10,426 nucleotides of DNA from Planctomycetaceae bacterium (lineage in GTDB: Bacteria; Planctomycetota; Planctomycetia; Planctomycetales; Planctomycetaceae), in the NCBI GenBank assembly GCA_015487825.1, contig WFOZ01000060.1:1-10426 (forward strand). The letters run 5' to 3'. The notes under the pieces are model-generated. The model was not told the DNA's origin, did no database searches, and saw nothing but the letters and a program-made list of their open reading frames with translations. A program made the position numbers and the translations under genes. Positions within the stretch are counted from its first letter, which is position 1. Every line of letters begins with the position of its first letter. This document shows, in pieces, positions 7,098 through 10,426 of this stretch.

Positions 7098-7120
7098 AGG
7101 GTCCGCAGTGCGAACCACGA
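7098..7120 (+). repeat. REP-like hairpin between carA and ndk
   Basis: GGTCCGCAGTGCGAACC (7100-7116) forms a 7-position stem with one mismatch (C7103/A7113) and an AGT loop. Aligned with 4262-4284, 17 of 23 bases agree, following the pattern AGGGT-nn-GC-n-GTGC-nn-ACCAC. The inner stem pair changes from T-A to C-G together, so the fold is kept while the sequence drifts. It lies in the 108-base carA-ndk gap and could be an mRNA stability or attenuation element. Confidence 0.5.
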
Positions 7121-7171
7121 ATGTAATAAAATGTTGTCTTATGAATTGGGCCACAAACTGCAGCCATACGC

Positions 7172-8305
7172 TTATTGGGCCAGTATATGATCGATAAAAT
7201 CATCAAACAGATATCGACTGTCGTGCGGTCCTGCGGAGGCTTCCGGATGATACTGAACCCCGAAAACCGGCAATGTTTTGTGCCTGATTCCTGAGACGGT
7301 ATTATCATTAAGATTCAGATGCGTTACCTCAACATCTTCAGGAAGCGATTCTTCGGAAATGGCGAAACCATGATTTTGAGTCGTCACTTCAACCGCCCCG
7401 CTGGCTTTATTGAGAACCGGTTGATTCGCTCCGCGATGTCCGAATTTCAGTTTGTAGATTTCGCCACCAAAAGCGAGTCCCAGCAATTGCTGTCCCAGAC
7501 AGATACCAAAGATCGGCTTCTTACCGATTAACTCTTTAATGGTTTCAATCGCATAGCCTAACGGTCGCGGGTCACCAGGTCCGTTGGAAAGAAAAACTCC
7601 ATCCGGATTGAGTGCCAAAACTTCCTGAGCGGTGATCGTTCCCGGCACAACTTTCACTTCACAACCCGATTCCGCCAGATGCCGGGGGATATTCCATTTC
7701 ATGCCGTAATCGATCGCGACCACAAGCGGCTTTTTCTCACCAAGATTCTGTCTGGGAGCGTTAGCCGGCGTTTGAGCCAATTTACTCAGTCGCTCAGACC
7801 AATCGCACGCTTCAGCAGGCATGACTTCTTTGACGTAGTCGTGACCAACAAGCTGAGGACTGTTTTTAGCCTTTTCGATCAGAGAAGCATCGTCCAGATC
7901 GATCGTAGAAATGACGCCGTTCATCGCACCATGAATTCGAATCCTGCGAACCAATGCGCGGGTATCAATCCCTTCAATCCCGATAATCCCCTGTTCAGCC
8001 AGATAATCGGAAAGTGAATGGGAAGCACGATAATTACTCGGAATCTGGCAAAGTTCCCGACAGGCAAAGCCTTTTAGCGCCGGCTTCGAACTTTCCATAT
8101 CCTCGGGGTTAATTCCGTAATTACCTATTTGCGGGTAAGTCATGACCACTATCTGACCGCAATAGGAAGGATCGGTAATGATCTCCTGATACCCGGTCAT
8201 GCTGGTATTAAATACTACCTCGCCAAACGATTCTCCTTCAGCTCCGAAAGGAATCCCGGTGTAAACCGTTCCATCAGCCAGAGCGAGCTTCACACATTTT
8301 GACAT
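7172..8305 (-). CDS. carA: Carbamoyl-phosphate synthase small (glutaminase) subunit
   Basis: The 377-residue product has the usual CarA length. The N-terminal CPSase small domain includes GEVVFNTSMTGYQEIITDPS (28-47). The C-terminal class I glutamine amidotransferase domain begins near residue 193 and shows SNGPGDP (240-246), nucleophile Cys269 in FGICLGQQLLG, and the His353/Glu355 pair in QYHPEA. It hydrolyses glutamine and passes ammonia to CarB for carbamoyl phosphate synthesis, feeding pyrimidine and arginine synthesis. carB is not in the window. Upstream an intrinsic terminator separates it from arsR, so it should have its own promoter within about 8306-8377; I see no clear box, PyrR site or attenuator there. 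The ATG at 8305 has only a weak upstream purine stretch. Confidence 0.98.
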   Translation of the reverse strand: MSKCVKLALADGTVYTGIPFGAEGESFGEVVFNTSMTGYQEIITDPSYCGQIVVMTYPQIGNYGINPEDMESSKPALKGFACRELCQIPSNYRASHSLSDYLAEQGIIGIEGIDTRALVRRIRIHGAMNGVISTIDLDDASLIEKAKNSPQLVGHDYVKEVMPAEACDWSERLSKLAQTPANAPRQNLGEKKPLVVAIDYGMKWNIPRHLAESGCEVKVVPGTITAQEVLALNPDGVFLSNGPGDPRPLGYAIETIKELIGKKPIFGICLGQQLLGLAFGGEIYKLKFGHRGANQPVLNKASGAVEVTTQNHGFAISEESLPEDVEVTHLNLNDNTVSGIRHKTLPVFGVQYHPEASAGPHDSRYLFDDFIDHILAQ

Positions 8306-8377
8306 AATATTTCTGTCTATTTCTGTAAAAGGTCGACGCCGTGAGTAAACGGTATGATTTTTACCAGACTACAGACC

Positions 8378-8418
8378 AAAAAAAAAGTTCGACCACACCC
8401 AAACCGGCATGGTCGAAC
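8378..8418 (-). terminator. Intrinsic terminator of arsR
   Basis: On the minus strand a perfect 9-bp stem, GTTCGACCA (8418-8410) with TGGTCGAAC (8395-8387), encloses a 14-base loop and is followed directly by nine T residues (8386-8378). It begins 35 bases after the arsR stop and lies before carA, so arsR and carA are separate transcription units. Confidence 0.9.
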
Positions 8419-8453
8419 AAAACTATTCAATTAATTCTGATTGACTCAATGTT

Positions 8454-8867
8454 TTACACATCGCGAGTCAACGTGAAATCTTCAAATCGCATGGAATTGC
8501 TTCCATCCTGCTTCATCGCAGTGAAGAACTCAGAGATTAAACGGTAGGAATGCATTTTACGAATGGAGTAGAAATTGTGCTTGCCATCCCGGCGAGCTTC
8601 AATCAAACCAGCCACACGCATCAATGCAAGGTGATGACTGACTGCAGGCTGAGACTGCTTCAGGCGATCACACAACGCGGTCACATGAAGTTCGCCTGCT
8701 TTGTGCAGATACATCAGAATTCTCAAACGTGTTTCATCAGCGAGTAATTTGAAGGTCTGAACCAGATCCTTCTCCAGCTGCTCATCAATGTCCGTCTGCA
8801 TCGGTGTCCTGTCTCGAAGAACCGGTGAAACTTCCGTCTTTTCAGACTCAGAAATAGGGGTAATCAT
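8454..8867 (-). CDS. ArsR-family winged-helix transcriptional regulator
   Basis: The 137-residue product has a flexible N-terminal about 28 residues, then a winged-helix domain: LVQTFKLLADETRLRILMYL (35-54), ELHVTALCDRLKQSQPAVSHHLALMRVAGLIEARRDGKHNFYSI (59-102). QSQPAVSHHLALM is the recognition helix typical of the family. The metal box ELCVCDL of classic ArsR/SmtB sensors is absent: only Cys66 is present, so arsenic or cadmium sensing is not supported, and the signal is unknown. ArsR proteins are usually dimeric repressors that also act on their own promoters. A perfect palindrome 50 bases upstream (8917-8935) is a candidate operator. ATG 8867 follows GAAAGAG at about seven bases; Met23 is an alternative start. 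The gene is monocistronic, ending in a strong terminator. Confidence 0.93.
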   Translation of the reverse strand: MITPISESEKTEVSPVLRDRTPMQTDIDEQLEKDLVQTFKLLADETRLRILMYLHKAGELHVTALCDRLKQSQPAVSHHLALMRVAGLIEARRDGKHNFYSIRKMHSYRLISEFFTAMKQDGSNSMRFEDFTLTRDV

Positions 8868-9273
8868 CTTTTTACTCTTTCTTTGCTCAAATGTAATGAG
8901 CCATGGGAAAACTTTTTAAGAGGAGCATCCTCTTATTATTTTCTACCTGTAACAAACTAAACCAGCCGACAGCCCTCACCAATTGCACCCAACTGGTCCT
9001 ACCAGCTGTTTTGATGCCAAAAAAGAGGATTGGAATACAGATTGCCTACTGTCAGCCCGCTATCAATCCTCAATAATTACTCATACCATCGTATCGTATG
9101 ATAACCAGCCTGTTGGGTATCTGGAAATACCGCACAAACCGACAACGCCATTATCCCAAATTGCCGGTACATGTCAATATCTACTTATCAATGTCTCGGT
9201 CATCCCTGATGTCAAAATAGCAGTTTCAGACTAAATACATAGGGGTTTATTGATTTTAGAAAAAATCTTTTTT
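8868..9273. other. Intergenic region between the halogenase-like gene and arsR
   Basis: These 406 bases carry no gene I can support. A plus-strand frame at 8983-9234 has a TTG start, no ribosome site and no recognisable family. The arsR-proximal part holds the palindrome at 8917-8935 and probably the arsR promoter, whose boxes I cannot place with confidence. The left end of the halogenase-like gene has a hairpin-forming A/T-rich sequence (9242-9282). Confidence 0.55.
8917..8935. promoter_or_regulatory. Perfect palindrome upstream of arsR, candidate operator
   Basis: TAAGAGGA-GCA-TCCTCTTA has perfect 8-base arms around a 3-base centre, located 50-68 bases before the arsR ATG. Dimeric ArsR proteins bind inverted repeats near their own promoters. 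On the plus strand it is followed by ATTATTTT, so a terminator reading away from arsR is an alternative, but no plus-strand gene precedes it. Confidence 0.5.
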
Positions 9274-9282
9274 TCAATCCCC
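9242..9282. terminator. Weak hairpin at the 3' end of the halogenase-like gene
   Basis: GGGG (9242-9245) and TTGA (9250-9253) can pair with CCCC (9279-9282) and TCAA (9274-9277), with unequal bulges; GATTTT/AAAATC (9252-9257/9262-9267) is a competing inner stem. The structure covers the stop codon and lacks a T-run on the minus strand, so terminator function is doubtful. Confidence 0.22.
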
Positions 9283-10425
9283 ACTTCTCAATTCCGGTTT
9301 CTGCGCACTCGTGTAGCAATACATATTCGGTATATCCGGCTCAAATAACCCAACATGATTGTAAGGTTCCAGCTGCTGGCTGAGTTTCGCAATGAAATTC
9401 TCGACATGCTGCAGATCATTTATTTTCTCCGTTCGAGATATCTCTTTCAATTCGCGGAACAGTTGCTGAACCATGCTGGCATATCGAACATCAGATGCAC
9501 AAAGAAACCCTTCCTGCTGATCCTTGCCGGACAATCGATTTTTCTCGTAAGAAGTCGCGGCTGCAAAATAAAGCATTGTCCAGGCGGTAAAAAGCGGAAA
9601 GGAATCCAATGACTCGTAACAGCCTGCCACCAGCAAATCAATCAGCGACAGTTCGCTGATAATTTCCTCAGAATATTTCTTCAACGAGGCCTGCCGGCGT
9701 CCTGCAGATTGTTCAAGAAAAATCTGACTGAGCCTTTCAATTCCTGAAAAAGTATGTGCGAGCCCGGTGCTGTGGAGGGGGTCAATAAAACCTATCGTGT
9801 AAGGCAAAGCGGCCCAGTCCTGGCCTGCACCGCAATTCCGTAACCGCTGCAACCGACCAGTGAAATAAACCTTGCCTGGAAAAGCAGCCAGTCGGGCATG
9901 TGACAGCAGCTTCTCAAGAGAGGGTTTTGATTTTAGTAACAATTCCCAAGCCTCGTCTGCCGGAACCGAAGCTATCTCTTCACTGAAATTACCCTTCGAT
10001 AGAAAACCGAGACTGGTTAACCCATTCTCAAACCTCAGCTGCCACATCCACCCATCATGAAACAGATGATGAATTGCAGAATCATCGCAATGAAAAGGAT
10101 AATCCTTTTGAGAGACATTTAATTGCTCCAACCACTTTTCAGCAGGAGTCACGTTCTCCCAATGCCCGAATATCGCAGATGAATTCGTCTGCAACTGCCC
10201 TCTCACATCAGGCACTTGCAAAAAATCAAGAAGAACTCCCCTGCCGCCGGTTGCATCAATGATAAACCGGCTGTTCAATTTCTCCTGTTGAGATTTTCGC
10301 CTGAACGAGACCCTCCAGTTACATACCCCTGAATGTTCAATCGCAACATCTTCTGCATTTTCAAAAAGATGTGCGGAAGAACTGACCGCCACTCCTGCCA
10401 GAAACTGATCGACATCCGGTCGATA
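9274..10425 (-). CDS. FAD-dependent oxidoreductase, tryptophan-halogenase-like, 5' end outside window
   Basis: The frame is open to the right edge; a GTG at 10392 is internal because coding-like residues (YRPDVDQFLAG) precede it. 383 residues are visible. DATGG (visible residues 57-61) is the conserved FAD-binding segment found in flavin monooxygenases and halogenases. AIHHLFHDGWMWQLRF (117-132) resembles the WxWxIP-type region of flavin-dependent halogenases, and IGFIDPLHSTGLAH (211-224) matches their conserved C-terminal flavin-contact block. The N-terminal GxGxxG nucleotide-binding motif and the catalytic lysine of true halogenases would lie outside the window, so halogenation cannot be confirmed. 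Related oxidoreductases act on small molecules or carrier-bound substrates in secondary metabolism. The C-terminal part (about 260-383) is helical and unassigned. It is separated from arsR by 406 bases on the same strand. Confidence 0.8.
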   Translation of the reverse strand, partial: YRPDVDQFLAGVAVSSSAHLFENAEDVAIEHSGVCNWRVSFRRKSQQEKLNSRFIIDATGGRGVLLDFLQVPDVRGQLQTNSSAIFGHWENVTPAEKWLEQLNVSQKDYPFHCDDSAIHHLFHDGWMWQLRFENGLTSLGFLSKGNFSEEIASVPADEAWELLLKSKPSLEKLLSHARLAAFPGKVYFTGRLQRLRNCGAGQDWAALPYTIGFIDPLHSTGLAHTFSGIERLSQIFLEQSAGRRQASLKKYSEEIISELSLIDLLVAGCYESLDSFPLFTAWTMLYFAAATSYEKNRLSGKDQQEGFLCASDVRYASMVQQLFRELKEISRTEKINDLQHVENFIAKLSQQLEPYNHVGLFEPDIPNMYCYTSAQKPELRSGD

Positions 10426-10426
10426 C

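Noticed and set aside
8983..9234. 83-codon plus-strand frame in the gap upstream of arsR
   Set aside because: TTG start, no ribosome binding site, no recognisable motif or compositional sign of coding.

Overview
The window most likely comes from a planctomycete, probably a Gimesia/Rubinisphaera-type member of Planctomycetaceae. The reasons are a DUF1559 pseudopilin-like protein with the H-x9-DG signature, a secreted DUF3472-like protein, weak or absent Shine-Dalgarno sites at most starts, and medium GC. The genus is inference.

Left third, plus strand: the window opens inside a pgpH-type membrane HD phosphohydrolase (predicted c-di-AMP phosphodiesterase). It is followed three bases later by ybeY (rRNA maturation endoribonuclease); this pair is an old conserved bacterial cluster, often with phoH upstream. 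After a 287-base gap with overlapping inverted repeats come a stand-alone double Clp-N-repeat protein with no ATPase domain and a secreted five-bladed beta-propeller protein related to GH43/GH130-type folds.

Middle: positions 4134-4621 hold no convincing gene. They contain a stem-loop touching the propeller stop codon and several copies of a short palindromic REP-like repeat. A related hairpin lies in the ndk-carA gap.

Right part, minus strand: reading in the direction of transcription, arsR (ending in a strong intrinsic terminator), carA, ndk, a DUF3472-like secreted protein whose start overlaps the ndk stop, and a DUF1559 pseudopilin-like protein. carA and ndk are nucleotide-metabolism housekeeping genes; the two exported proteins look like lineage-specific additions behind them. 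The far right holds the 3' part of a minus-strand FAD-dependent halogenase-like oxidoreductase that runs off the window.

I see no phage, CRISPR, tRNA, rRNA or complete insertion sequence. No convincing undescribed multi-gene system is visible. The best leads are the REP-like palindrome family, the palindrome in front of arsR, the orphan Clp-N protein and the secreted protein coupled to ndk.
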